Positions 1-7,703 of a stretch of 64,000 bases of DNA are shown piece by piece. Position numbers and translations under genes: made by a program. Under the pieces are notes generated by a model. That model was not told the DNA's origin. It saw nothing but the letters and a program-made list of their open reading frames with translations, and did not search any database. This DNA is from Pseudomonas congelans (lineage in GTDB: Bacteria > Pseudomonadota > Gammaproteobacteria > Pseudomonadales > Pseudomonadaceae): contig NZ_FNJH01000004.1 of assembly GCF_900103225.1 (NCBI RefSeq), positions 343,644 to 407,643 on the forward strand, in the 5' to 3' direction. How positions within the stretch are numbered: position 1 is the first letter of the stretch; each line of letters begins with the position of its first letter.

Positions 1-50
1 ATCGTGCCCATGCTCCGCGTGGGCATGCCGTTCTGGACGCTCCGCGTCCG
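1..50. repeat. Intergenic palindromic repeat, family A copy
   Basis: This is the reverse complement of the element seen again near 44354, 55055, 57141, 63752 and 63936. It has two small hairpins: GGACGC-GGA-GCGTCC and a CCCACGCGGAGCATGGG-like stem, joined by AGAACGGCAT. It sits beyond the phaF terminator and has no coding content. Confidence 0.8.
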
Positions 51-74
51 GTCTTCTTTGTGCCGTTTAGCGAC

Positions 75-109
75 AAAAAGCCCGACCTGTGTGGCAGGGC
101 GGGCTTTTT
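75..109. terminator. Rho-independent terminator after phaF
   Basis: Arms AAAAAGCCCG (75-84) and CGGGCTTTTT (100-109) form a GC-rich stem flanked by A and T runs, so it can act on both strands. On the minus strand it lies just after the phaF stop at 124. Confidence 0.85.
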
Positions 110-123
110 GTTGCAGCCGGTTA

Positions 124-810
124 TCAGGACTGGCTGGCGGGCTTTTCCGATGCGGTCGACGCTGAGGTAGCTGCAGTCGAATTGCTCGCCGACTTGGAGG
201 GTTTGGCAGCCGGCTTTCTTGCCGCTGGTTTTTTCGCTGCTGCAGGCTTGGTCGCGGTGCTGGTTTTGCTGGTGTTCGCGGCCACAGGCTTTTTGCTAGC
301 CTCGACAGGCCTAGCCGCTGCTTTCTTCACAGTCGGCTTGGCCGCGGCCTTGACCAACGGTTTGGCCGCCACAGTGCGCGAGGCTGCCGGTTTGGCTTTC
401 GCGCCCACCAATAGCTCGATCTGCCGGGTCAACTGGTCGACCTTGCTGTGCAGCGCCTGTACTTCACTGCGACTCGGCACACCCAGGCGTGAAATCGCGC
501 TGTTCAGACGCTTGTCGACAGCCTCTTCCAGCTCGTTCCACTTGCCAACCGCGAGGTCTTTCACGTCGTCCACACGGGACTTGGCCGACTTGCTGGTGTT
601 CTTGACGTCATCGAGCTGCTTCTGCGCTTCGACCTTGGTCAGCTTCTCGGCTTTTTCGCCGTCCTTCACCAGCGTCTCGAAAAGCTTGCTGCCGTCATTG
701 CTTATCTTGGAATAGGCGCCCAAACCCGCCAGCCAGATCTGACGAGAGTACTTCTCGACCTCGCCCATCCAGGAGCTGCCATCTTTGTCGGTTTTTTTCT
801 TGCCAGCCAT
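124..810 (-). CDS. phaF: PHA granule-associated protein PhaF (phasin)
   Basis: A 228-residue phasin that coats medium-chain polyhydroxyalkanoate granules and, in related pseudomonads, also binds DNA and helps share granules between daughter cells. The N-terminal phasin domain (about 1-110) contains EKYSRQIWLAGLGAYSKI. It is followed by a short coiled-coil segment around LHSKVDQLTRQIELL and a long Ala/Lys/Pro tail with AAKP-type repeats, like histone H1, which is the DNA-binding part in the family. The ATG at 810 is chosen because AAGGAGAA lies just upstream and because it gives the normal phasin N-terminus. The same frame stays open upstream to 972, but that stretch is a remnant of phaI. The tail is low complexity and its length probably varies between strains. 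Confidence 0.92.
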   Translation of the reverse strand: MAGKKKTDKDGSSWMGEVEKYSRQIWLAGLGAYSKISNDGSKLFETLVKDGEKAEKLTKVEAQKQLDDVKNTSKSAKSRVDDVKDLAVGKWNELEEAVDKRLNSAISRLGVPSRSEVQALHSKVDQLTRQIELLVGAKAKPAASRTVAAKPLVKAAAKPTVKKAAARPVEASKKPVAANTSKTSTATKPAAAKKPAARKPAAKPSKSASNSTAATSASTASEKPASQS

Positions 811-873
811 CCTGTTCTCCTTATCGTCCAGACTTGGAACGCCCGAGTCGTTTCGGCACGCAGCGTTCGAGCT

Positions 874-1020
874 TTTTGTCGGCACGACACGTTCAAGCAA
901 TACCGGCAGCTCATCGAGCCTGGCAAAGAGCGTGTCTACATCATGTTTAGACGGGATACCGATCCGGTTCAAGGTCTTTGCGACTCGAAGGTCGAACGCG
1001 CGCTCGATTCTGTCGATTTG
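874..1020 (-). pseudogene. phaI: phaI remnant (C-terminal end only)
   Basis: In the phaF frame, about 49 codons just upstream of phaF read like the C-terminus of the phasin PhaI: QIDRIERAFDLRV, then NRIGIPSKHDVDTL, then LLERVVP. A TGA at 1024-1026 closes the frame upstream, and there is no start codon or phasin core in front of it. The gap between the next gene (ending at 1085) and phaF is about 275 bp, too short for an intact phaI of roughly 140 codons. The PhaI stop codon is also gone, so the remnant runs in frame into phaF. It is most simply an internal deletion of phaI, not a sequencing frameshift. The match to PhaI is from memory of family sequences. Confidence 0.7.
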
Positions 1021-1084
1021 CGCTCATAAAAGAGCGCATGGACATACGGCGGCAAAGAAAAATCAGCAGGACTGCGTACTGCGC

Positions 1085-1363
1085 TCAGGCAGCGAGCGCC
1101 TTGTCCAGAACGCGCTCGACTTCTGTCTTGATCGAACCGCTCATGGCCGACAGGATGAAGTTCAGCTCGATGTTGACGCGGATCAAAGCCTCTTCGACCT
1201 CGACCTCGCCCTTGGCCCCCTTGCCCTCCAGTTTTACGGTATCGCCAGCCCATTCGTGAGCCAGTCCGTATCGGGTGGAAAGCTTCTCGACCAGTTGCTC
1301 GGCCTTTTCGCGAGCCTTCTCCCGGCCCAGGGCGTGCGGGCGTTCAACGGTTATCTTGGCCAT
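1085..1363 (-). CDS. Polyhydroxyalkanoic acid system family protein
   Basis: A 92-residue protein of the PHA granule-region family, usually encoded between phaI/phaF and ubiE in pseudomonads. It starts MAKITVERPHALGREKAREKA and ends in a short helical segment ending ALAA. No catalytic motif is visible and its exact role is unknown. By position it is co-directional with phaF and divergent from ubiE. The start ATG at 1363 is preceded on its strand by AGGAAGCCTCCG, a usable ribosome binding site. Confidence 0.85.
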   Translation of the reverse strand: MAKITVERPHALGREKAREKAEQLVEKLSTRYGLAHEWAGDTVKLEGKGAKGEVEVEEALIRVNIELNFILSAMSGSIKTEVERVLDKALAA

Positions 1364-1507
1364 CGGAGGCTTCCTTGATCGTCATGTGAAATGCGGCGCA
1401 ACTATATACACCCGCCCGCATCCAAGAAAGCGTTGCTGGTGAGCCTTGTCAAGACAAAGCCGGCCTTGGCGATTAGAATGACCCGCACTCTATTCCGGTG
1501 AAGCGAT

Positions 1508-2278
1508 ATGAACGATCAGCGCAAAGGCAGCGATGCCGAACCTACGACTCACTTCGGTTACAAAAATGTACCGGAAAGCCAGAAGGCAGAAAAAGTCGCT
1601 GAGGTTTTCCATTCGGTGGCGGCCAAGTACGACCTGATGAACGACCTGCTGTCCGGCGGCATGCATCGCCTGTGGAAGCGTTTCGCAATCGAGCTGTCCG
1701 GCGTCCGCACCGGCAACCGCGTGCTGGACATTGCTGGCGGCACGGGCGATCTGACCCGCAAATTCTCCAACCTGGTCGGTCCGACTGGCCAGGTGGTACT
1801 GGCTGACATCAACGCCTCCATGCTCAAGGTCGGCCGTGACCGCCTGCTGGACCTGGGCGTGTCGGGCAACGTCGAGTTCGTCCAGGCAGACGCCGAGAAG
1901 CTGCCGTTTCCGGACAACCATTTCGACTGCGTGACCATCGCCTTCGGCCTGCGCAACGTGACGCACAAGGAAGACGCCCTGCGCTCCATGCTGCGCGTGC
2001 TCAAGCCGGGTGGTCGCCTGCTGGTGCTGGAGTTCTCCAAGCCGACCAACAAGCTGATGTCCAAGGCCTACGACGCTTACTCGTTCGCATTCATGCCGTT
2101 GATGGGCAAGCTGGTCACCAATGACTCGGAAAGCTACCGCTACCTGGCCGAATCGATCCGCATGCACCCCAACCAGGAAACCCTCAAGTCGATGATGGTA
2201 GAAGCCGGTTTCGACCGCGTGACCTATCACAACATGACAGCGGGCGTCGTGGCCCTGCATCGCGGTATCAAACCCTGA
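1508..2278 (+). CDS. ubiE: Ubiquinone/menaquinone biosynthesis C-methyltransferase UbiE
   Basis: A 256-residue SAM-dependent methyltransferase that performs the C-methylation step of ubiquinone synthesis (2-methoxy-6-polyprenyl-benzoquinol to the methylated product). The N-terminal FGYKNVPESQKAEKVAEVF block and the SAM-binding loop DIAGGTGDL at about residues 74-82 are diagnostic, as is RVLKPGGRLLVLEF. Length is normal for the family. It is the first gene of a tightly packed ubiE-ubiJ-ubiB operon; its TGA shares one base with the ubiJ ATG (TGATG). The 140-bp gap upstream is a divergent promoter region. Confidence 0.97.
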   Translation: MNDQRKGSDAEPTTHFGYKNVPESQKAEKVAEVFHSVAAKYDLMNDLLSGGMHRLWKRFAIELSGVRTGNRVLDIAGGTGDLTRKFSNLVGPTGQVVLADINASMLKVGRDRLLDLGVSGNVEFVQADAEKLPFPDNHFDCVTIAFGLRNVTHKEDALRSMLRVLKPGGRLLVLEFSKPTNKLMSKAYDAYSFAFMPLMGKLVTNDSESYRYLAESIRMHPNQETLKSMMVEAGFDRVTYHNMTAGVVALHRGIKP

Positions 2279-2901
2279 TGTTGCTCAGGGGGCTGCTCGC
2301 CAGTATCGAGCACGGCATCAATCGGGTGCTGCGCCTGGACAGCACTGCGCTGCCACGCATGGCACGTCTGTCCGGACGTGTCATTGCGGTGGACTGTCGC
2401 GATCCGTCCCTGAAGCTCTTCATCCTGCCCAGCGACGAAGGTTTGCTGCTGGCAGCTGACTGGGCTGCCGACGCTGACTGCACGCTGCGCGCGCCGGCTT
2501 CCAGCCTGGTGCGTCTGGCCCTGAGCAAGGACAAGACCGCCGTGCTGCACGGCCCGGATGTCGAACTCGACGGTGACAGCGGCGCACTGCTGGAACTGGT
2601 CGGCATTCTTCAGGATCTGGAGCTGGACTGGGAGCACGAACTGTCCAACTGGATCGGCCCGGTGGCCAGCCAGTTGTTCAGCAGCCACCTGCGCAACAGT
2701 GGGCGCTGGACGCGGGAAAGCTTCAACAGCCTCAGCCAGAACGTTGCCGACTACCTCAGCGAAGAATCGCGCACGCTGGTGGGCAAACACGAAGCCGAAG
2801 CACGATTCGCCGAACTCGATCAGATCAAGCTCGATCTGGAACGCCTCGAGGCGCGCTTTGCCCGCCTTGCCCACTCCCTCAATACCAGCGATAACGCATG
2901 A
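2278..2901 (+). CDS. ubiJ: Ubiquinone biosynthesis accessory factor UbiJ
   Basis: A 207-residue protein with an SCP2-type lipid-binding domain in its N-terminal half, including LPSDEGLLLAADW and the stretch around VRLALSKDKTA, followed by a helical C-terminus rich in Leu and Glu. In the family it organises the soluble Ubi enzyme complex and carries lipid intermediates. It is not an enzyme. It overlaps ubiE by one base and ubiB by four (ATGA), so the three are almost certainly translated together. The product name rests on both the domain and the position between ubiE and ubiB. Confidence 0.9.
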   Translation: MLLRGLLASIEHGINRVLRLDSTALPRMARLSGRVIAVDCRDPSLKLFILPSDEGLLLAADWAADADCTLRAPASSLVRLALSKDKTAVLHGPDVELDGDSGALLELVGILQDLELDWEHELSNWIGPVASQLFSSHLRNSGRWTRESFNSLSQNVADYLSEESRTLVGKHEAEARFAELDQIKLDLERLEARFARLAHSLNTSDNA

Positions 2902-4517
2902 AGCTGCTTGCCGTCCGCCGTCTGTTTCGCATTCAACGTGTCGTTATCCGCTATCGCCTTGATGACCTGTTGTTCGCCCTGCCCCTGCCGTGGTGGATGC
3001 TCGCGCTGCGTTTCGTGCTGCCCTGGCGCTGGCTGCCACGGCGCAAATCCGAGCTGAGCCGTGGCGTACGCTTTCGTCTGGCGCTCCAGGACCTGGGGCC
3101 GATTTTCATCAAGTTCGGTCAATTGCTGTCCACCCGGCGCGACTTGCTGCCCGAGGACATCGCCGACGAACTGATGCTGCTGCAGGACCGCGTACCGCCG
3201 TTCGATCAGCAGTTGGCAATCAAGCTGATCGAAGAACAGCTCGGCGCACGTATCTGTGACGTTTTCAGCCGCTTCGACGAGACGCCGTTGGCATCCGCTT
3301 CGGTCGCACAGGTACATGCCGCCTGCCTGAAGACCGGCGAAGAAGTCGTGGTCAAAGTGGTACGCCCCGGCCTCAAGCCGATCATTGGCCAGGATCTGGC
3401 GTGGCTGTTCATTCTCGCCCGCACCGCCGAGCGCGTGTCTGCCGATGCGCGCCTGCTGCATCCAGTGCAGGTGGTGATGGATTATGAAAAGACCATCTAC
3501 GACGAACTCGACCTGCTGCGTGAAGCGGCCAACTCCAGCCAGCTGCGGCGCAACTTCGAAGGCTCGGACCTGCTTTACGTGCCACAAGTCTACTGGGACT
3601 GGTGCCGCCCGAAAGTGCTGGTCATGGAGCGTATCTACGGCCTTCAGGTAACCGATCTGGCCGCTCTGGCCGATCAGCGCACCGACATGAAACTGCTTGC
3701 CGAGCGCGGTGTGGAGATCTTCTTCACGCAGATATTTCGCGACAGCTTCTTCCACGCCGACATGCACCCCGGCAACATTTTCGTCAGCACGGTCAATCCG
3801 TGGGCGCCGAAGTACATTGCCATCGACTGCGGCATCGTCGGCAGCCTGACCCCGGAAGATCAGGATTATCTGGCGCGTAACCTGTTTGCCTTTTTCAAAC
3901 GTGATTATCGTCGCGTTGCGCAACTGCACATCGATTCGGGCTGGGTGCCGGCAGAGACCAAGCTCAATGAGTTCGAAGCGGCCATCCGCACGGTCTGCGA
4001 GCCGATTTTCGAGAAGCCGCTCAAGGATATTTCCTTTGGCCAGGTGCTGATGCGCCTGTTCCAGACCGCACGCCGCTTCAATATGGAAGTCCAGCCGCAA
4101 CTGGTTCTGCTGCAAAAGACCCTGCTCAACATCGAAGGGCTGGGTCGTCAGTTGTACCCTGATCTGGACCTGTGGAGCACCGCGCAGCCTTATCTGGAGC
4201 GCTGGATGCGTGAACGGGTCAGCCCGAAGACCCTGCTGAGCAATCTGCAATCACAGGTCGAGCAACTGCCGCACATCGCAGGCATGACCCGTGATCTGCT
4301 GGAGCGCATGTCCCGCCCGCACGCCTCGGATCCGCCGCGCCCGTGGCACGATCGCAAGGACGAGCCGGTCCTGCGGCTGATCGGTGCAGCATTGCTGGTG
4401 GGCGGCGCGATACAGGGCTGGGTGATGAGCGAGGCCGCCACCCAGTTGCTGACGCTCACCGCGTGGCCGGCAGCGATCATGCTGATCGCCGGACTGTATC
4501 TGATCGTTCGCCGATAG
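2898..4517 (+). CDS. ubiB: Ubiquinone biosynthesis regulatory kinase-like protein UbiB
   Basis: A 539-residue member of the ABC1/ADCK/UbiB atypical kinase family needed for ubiquinone synthesis; family members act as ATPases supporting the Ubi complex, not as classical protein kinases. Visible family blocks are IFIKFGQLLSTRRDLLPEDI (KxGQ motif, near residue 75), ASVAQVHAA (the Ala-rich nucleotide loop), HADMHPGNIF and AIDCGIVGSL (the DFG-like metal site). Two C-terminal hydrophobic helices, starting about GAALLVGGAIQGWV and AAIMLIAGLYLIV, would anchor it in the inner membrane. Start overlaps the ubiJ stop. Confidence 0.96.
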   Translation: MKLLAVRRLFRIQRVVIRYRLDDLLFALPLPWWMLALRFVLPWRWLPRRKSELSRGVRFRLALQDLGPIFIKFGQLLSTRRDLLPEDIADELMLLQDRVPPFDQQLAIKLIEEQLGARICDVFSRFDETPLASASVAQVHAACLKTGEEVVVKVVRPGLKPIIGQDLAWLFILARTAERVSADARLLHPVQVVMDYEKTIYDELDLLREAANSSQLRRNFEGSDLLYVPQVYWDWCRPKVLVMERIYGLQVTDLAALADQRTDMKLLAERGVEIFFTQIFRDSFFHADMHPGNIFVSTVNPWAPKYIAIDCGIVGSLTPEDQDYLARNLFAFFKRDYRRVAQLHIDSGWVPAETKLNEFEAAIRTVCEPIFEKPLKDISFGQVLMRLFQTARRFNMEVQPQLVLLQKTLLNIEGLGRQLYPDLDLWSTAQPYLERWMRERVSPKTLLSNLQSQVEQLPHIAGMTRDLLERMSRPHASDPPRPWHDRKDEPVLRLIGAALLVGGAIQGWVMSEAATQLLTLTAWPAAIMLIAGLYLIVRR

Positions 4518-4584
4518 CCAGCAGCGAGTGGCGCTGGCACACTGTTCAATCCGCCGGGCATGAAAGCCGGCTGCCGGAGTAGAT

Positions 4585-4977
4585 ATGAAAGACTGGCTGG
4601 ACGAGATTCACTGGAACAGCGACGGTCTGGTGCCTGCAATCGCTCAGGATCACAAGACCGGCCGGGTATTGATGATGGCCTGGATGAACCGCGAGGCCCT
4701 GAGCCTGACGGCATCCGAGAACCGTGCCATCTATTGGTCGCGTTCGCGTGGCAAACTCTGGCGCAAAGGTGAAGAATCGGGTCATGTGCAAAAGCTGCAT
4801 GAACTGCGCCTGGACTGTGATGCCGACGTCATTATCCTGATGGTCGAGCAGATCGGTGGCATCGCTTGCCATACTGGCCGCGAAAGTTGCTTCTACCGAG
4901 TGTATGAAAATTCAGGCTGGAAGACCGTAGACCCGGTTTTGAAAGATCCTGATGCTATTTACCATGCAGGCCATTGA
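4585..4977 (+). CDS. hisI: Phosphoribosyl-AMP cyclohydrolase HisI
   Basis: A 130-residue cytoplasmic enzyme of histidine synthesis that opens the purine ring of phosphoribosyl-AMP. Family blocks present are VLMMAWMNREAL, YWSRSRGKLWRKGEESGH and the metal-binding LDCDAD, with a Cys in GIACHTGRESCFY. Pseudomonads keep hisI and hisE separate, unlike the fused enterobacterial gene. Its TGA lies inside the start region of hisE, so the two are coupled. Confidence 0.97.
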   Translation: MKDWLDEIHWNSDGLVPAIAQDHKTGRVLMMAWMNREALSLTASENRAIYWSRSRGKLWRKGEESGHVQKLHELRLDCDADVIILMVEQIGGIACHTGRESCFYRVYENSGWKTVDPVLKDPDAIYHAGH

Positions 4978-4979
4978 AC

Positions 4980-5312
4980 ATGACTGATACGTTGTCCCGT
5001 CTGGCCGAAGTGCTGGAATCCCGCAAGGACGCCGCTGCCGACAGTTCCTATGTCGCAAGCCTGTATCACAAGGGCCTGAACAAGATTCTGGAAAAGCTCG
5101 GCGAAGAGTCGATCGAAACCATCATCGCGGCCAAGGACGCTGCGGTCAGCGGTGATTGCAGTGACGTGATTTACGAAACCGCTGACCTGTGGTTCCACAG
5201 CATGGTGATGCTCGCCGCGCTGGGTCAGCATCCACAGGCCGTGCTCGATGAACTGGACCGCCGATTCGGCTTGTCCGGCCACGCGGAAAAAGCCGCTCGC
5301 ACGGCAGAGTAA
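4980..5312 (+). CDS. hisE: Phosphoribosyl-ATP pyrophosphatase HisE
   Basis: A 110-residue MazG-like enzyme that removes pyrophosphate from phosphoribosyl-ATP, the step just before HisI. The all-helical core carries KLGEESIETIIAAKD and DVIYETADLWFH, matching the ExxE...ExxD metal-binding pattern of the superfamily. The ATG at 4980 gives the usual N-terminus MTDTLSRLAEVLESRK; an upstream in-frame TTG at 4974 overlaps the hisI stop and is less likely. Confidence 0.96.
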   Translation: MTDTLSRLAEVLESRKDAAADSSYVASLYHKGLNKILEKLGEESIETIIAAKDAAVSGDCSDVIYETADLWFHSMVMLAALGQHPQAVLDELDRRFGLSGHAEKAARTAE

Positions 5313-5356
5313 CGCTCTCCCCTTTCAAGCTTGAAATCTTTTACGAGGACTGTTTC

Positions 5357-5632
5357 ATGGGTATTTTTGACTGGAAACACTGGATCGTCATCCTGATCGT
5401 CGTTGTACTGGTTTTCGGGACCAAGAAACTCAAGGGCCTGGGCAGCGACGTCGGCGAATCGATCAAAGGCTTTCGCAAGGCAATGAATGATGACGACAAG
5501 CCAGCCGAACAGCCTGCGCCTCAACCCCAGCAGGCCCAGCCAGCCCCACAGGGCTCGCCGCTGAATCAGCCACACACCATCGACGCTCAGGCGCACAAAG
5601 TCGACGAGCCGATCCGCAAAGACCAGGTTTAA
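5357..5632 (+). CDS. tatA: Twin-arginine translocase subunit TatA
   Basis: A 91-residue Tat pore subunit. It has one N-terminal membrane helix (HWIVILIVVVLVFGTKKL) followed by the amphipathic helix with the conserved FG-TKKLKGLGSDVGESIKGF pattern and a Pro/Gln-rich tail. It starts a tatABC operon, with GAGGACTG as ribosome binding site, 44 bp after hisE. Short N-terminus, normal size for TatA. Confidence 0.96.
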   Translation: MGIFDWKHWIVILIVVVLVFGTKKLKGLGSDVGESIKGFRKAMNDDDKPAEQPAPQPQQAQPAPQGSPLNQPHTIDAQAHKVDEPIRKDQV

Positions 5633-5636
5633 GCCC

Positions 5637-6113
5637 ATGTTCGGTATCAGCTTCTCTGAACTGCTGCTCGTTGGCCTGGTTGCCTTGCTGGTACTGGGTC
5701 CCGAGCGCCTGCCGGGTGCTGCACGCACCGCAGGCTTATGGATCGGCCGGTTGAAGCGCAGCTTCAATGCGATCAAACAGGAAGTTGAACGTGAAATCGG
5801 GGCTGACGAGATTCGTCGGCAGCTGCACAACGAGCACATTCTTTCGCTGGAAGACGAAGCGCGCAAAATGTTCGCGCCCAATCAGCCGCCCGAGAACAGC
5901 TCCGAGCAGGCGAACCCGTCGCCAGCACCGGCAGCGGCCGAAGCTGCAAGCCCGGCGCACGATGACGCCGCACACCACGAAATAGGCCCTGCACAACCTG
6001 CGGCACCGAAGACCGAGCTGTCGCTGGAGAAAACCGCGAAACCGGCTGACGCCGGCACACCGGTCCCGACGCCTTCCGCCCACGATTCGTCATTGCCACC
6101 GCGAGCACCATGA
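5637..6113 (+). CDS. tatB: Twin-arginine translocase subunit TatB
   Basis: A 158-residue Tat substrate-receptor subunit, starting MFGISFSELLLVGLVALLVLGPERLP, the typical TatB helix with Glu in the membrane segment and the GPERLP hinge. The rest is an amphipathic helix and a disordered Ala/Pro-rich tail. It lies four bases after tatA and overlaps tatC by four bases. Confidence 0.96.
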   Translation: MFGISFSELLLVGLVALLVLGPERLPGAARTAGLWIGRLKRSFNAIKQEVEREIGADEIRRQLHNEHILSLEDEARKMFAPNQPPENSSEQANPSPAPAAAEAASPAHDDAAHHEIGPAQPAAPKTELSLEKTAKPADAGTPVPTPSAHDSSLPPRAP

Positions 6114-6910
6114 GCGCTGATATCCCGGAAAACGATCAGCAAATGCCGCTGATCTCGCACCTCACCGAGTTGCGTACACGTCTGTTGCGCTGTGTTGCGG
6201 CAGTCTTCCTGATTTTCGCCGGCCTGTTCTACTTTACGCAGAAGATATACACACTGGTTTCGGCTCCGCTGCGCGTCTATCTGCCTGAAGGCGCAACGAT
6301 GATTGCCACCGATGTGGCTTCGCCGTTCATCACGCCGTTCAAGCTGACCATGATGGTCGCGCTGTTTCTGTCCATGCCGGTCATCCTGCATCAGATATGG
6401 GGCTTCATCGCGCCGGGTCTGTACAAGCATGAAAAGCGCGTTGCGGTGCCCTTGCTGGTGTCGAGCATCATCCTGTTCTACGCAGGCATGGCGTTTGCCT
6501 ACTTCCTGGTCTTCCCGCTGATTTTCCACTTCTTCGCCAGCGTGACGCCGGAGGGCGTTTCGATGATGACCGACATCGCCAGCTACCTGGACTTCGTGAT
6601 GACGTTGTTCTTCGCCTTTGGCGTGGCCTTCGAAATCCCGGTGGCGGTGGTGTTGCTGGTGTGGATCGGCATCGTCGACGTCAAGTACCTGAAGAAGATC
6701 CGCCCTTACGTGATTATCGCCTGCTTCGTGGTCGGCATGATCCTGACGCCGCCGGACATCTTCTCGCAAACGCTGCTGGCGGTGCCGATGTGGCTGCTTT
6801 TCGAGCTGGGCGTACTGTGCAGCACGATGATCAAGAAGCGTGGCGAACATCCGGACGATGAGGCCGAGGACGCTGACAAGCAGGACCAGCCGCCCGCGAC
6901 CACACCTTGA
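6110..6910 (+). CDS. tatC: Twin-arginine translocase subunit TatC
   Basis: A 266-residue inner-membrane protein with six predicted helices that, with TatB, recognises twin-arginine signal peptides. The N-terminus PLISHLTELRTRLLR carries the conserved HLxELRxR signal-recognition motif, and the periplasmic PxTPF-type sequence appears as SPFITPFKLT. The charged C-terminal tail (DDEAEDADKQDQ) is cytoplasmic. Its stop overlaps the TTG start of rsmE. Confidence 0.97.
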   Translation: MSADIPENDQQMPLISHLTELRTRLLRCVAAVFLIFAGLFYFTQKIYTLVSAPLRVYLPEGATMIATDVASPFITPFKLTMMVALFLSMPVILHQIWGFIAPGLYKHEKRVAVPLLVSSIILFYAGMAFAYFLVFPLIFHFFASVTPEGVSMMTDIASYLDFVMTLFFAFGVAFEIPVAVVLLVWIGIVDVKYLKKIRPYVIIACFVVGMILTPPDIFSQTLLAVPMWLLFELGVLCSTMIKKRGEHPDDEAEDADKQDQPPATTP

Positions 6911-7614
6911 ACCTGCTGCTGCTTGAGGAAGCCGACTTCATTGCGGCTGACAGGGTGGTCCTGCGTGACCGCCGCCTGAAGCACATGCAGGAGGTGCACC
7001 GCGCAGAGGTCGGTGACACTGTGCGGGTGGGCCGTGTCAACGGCCTGCTGGGCAATGCCGAACTGCTACGCCTTGAAGCCCATGAAGCAGAGCTGCGTGT
7101 CGAGCTGCAGAGTGCGCCTCCGGCAAAACTGCCGCTTACCCTGTTGCTGGCGTTGCCACGCCCCAAGATGTTACGCCGGGTGTTTCAGACCGTTGCGACC
7201 ATGGGTGTGCCCAAAGTCATCCTGCTGAACAGTTACAGAGTGGAAAAAAGCTTCTGGCAAACGCCGTTTCTGGAGCCTGACGCCATCCGCGAGCAACTGA
7301 TTCTGGGCCTGGAACAGGCGCGCGATTCGGTGCTGCCTGAAATCGTGATCGAAAAGCGCTTCAAGCCTTTCGTTGAAGATCGCTTGCCGCAGATCGCGCT
7401 CGATACCCTGGGCCTGGTCGGCCATCCCGGTGATTTCCCCGCCTGTCCCCGTGCGGTCACCCAATCGGTCACGCTGGCCATCGGCCCCGAAGGTGGCTGG
7501 ATACCCTACGAAATCGATCTGTTGCGTCAGTCGGGTTTGCAGCCCGTGCAACTGGGCGAACGCATCCTGCGTGTCGAAACCGCTGTAACGGCCCTTCTTG
7601 CCCGTTTGTTCTAA
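6907..7614 (+). CDS. rsmE: 16S rRNA (uracil-1498-N3)-methyltransferase RsmE
   Basis: A 235-residue SPOUT-class methyltransferase that modifies U1498 of 16S rRNA. The N-terminal PUA-like part contains RRLKHMQEVHRAEVGD, and the C-terminal knot contains LAIGPEGGW and LGERILRVETAV, both typical. A TTG start at 6907 is the only one that gives a complete N-terminus (MNLLLLEEADF); the TTGA overlap with tatC implies translational coupling. Confidence 0.95.
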   Translation: MNLLLLEEADFIAADRVVLRDRRLKHMQEVHRAEVGDTVRVGRVNGLLGNAELLRLEAHEAELRVELQSAPPAKLPLTLLLALPRPKMLRRVFQTVATMGVPKVILLNSYRVEKSFWQTPFLEPDAIREQLILGLEQARDSVLPEIVIEKRFKPFVEDRLPQIALDTLGLVGHPGDFPACPRAVTQSVTLAIGPEGGWIPYEIDLLRQSGLQPVQLGERILRVETAVTALLARLF

Positions 7615-7703
7615 GTTGTTAATGTCGACTCAATCGCTTCAGTTAACCGATAGCTGGCCGATGCAGTCGGATACTTAGGAACAAAAGCCGTCAAGGAGAG
7701 ATC

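Noticed and set aside
811..972. Longer phaF start at 972
   Set aside because: A strong ribosome binding site and the family N-terminus support 810; the upstream part is the phaI remnant.
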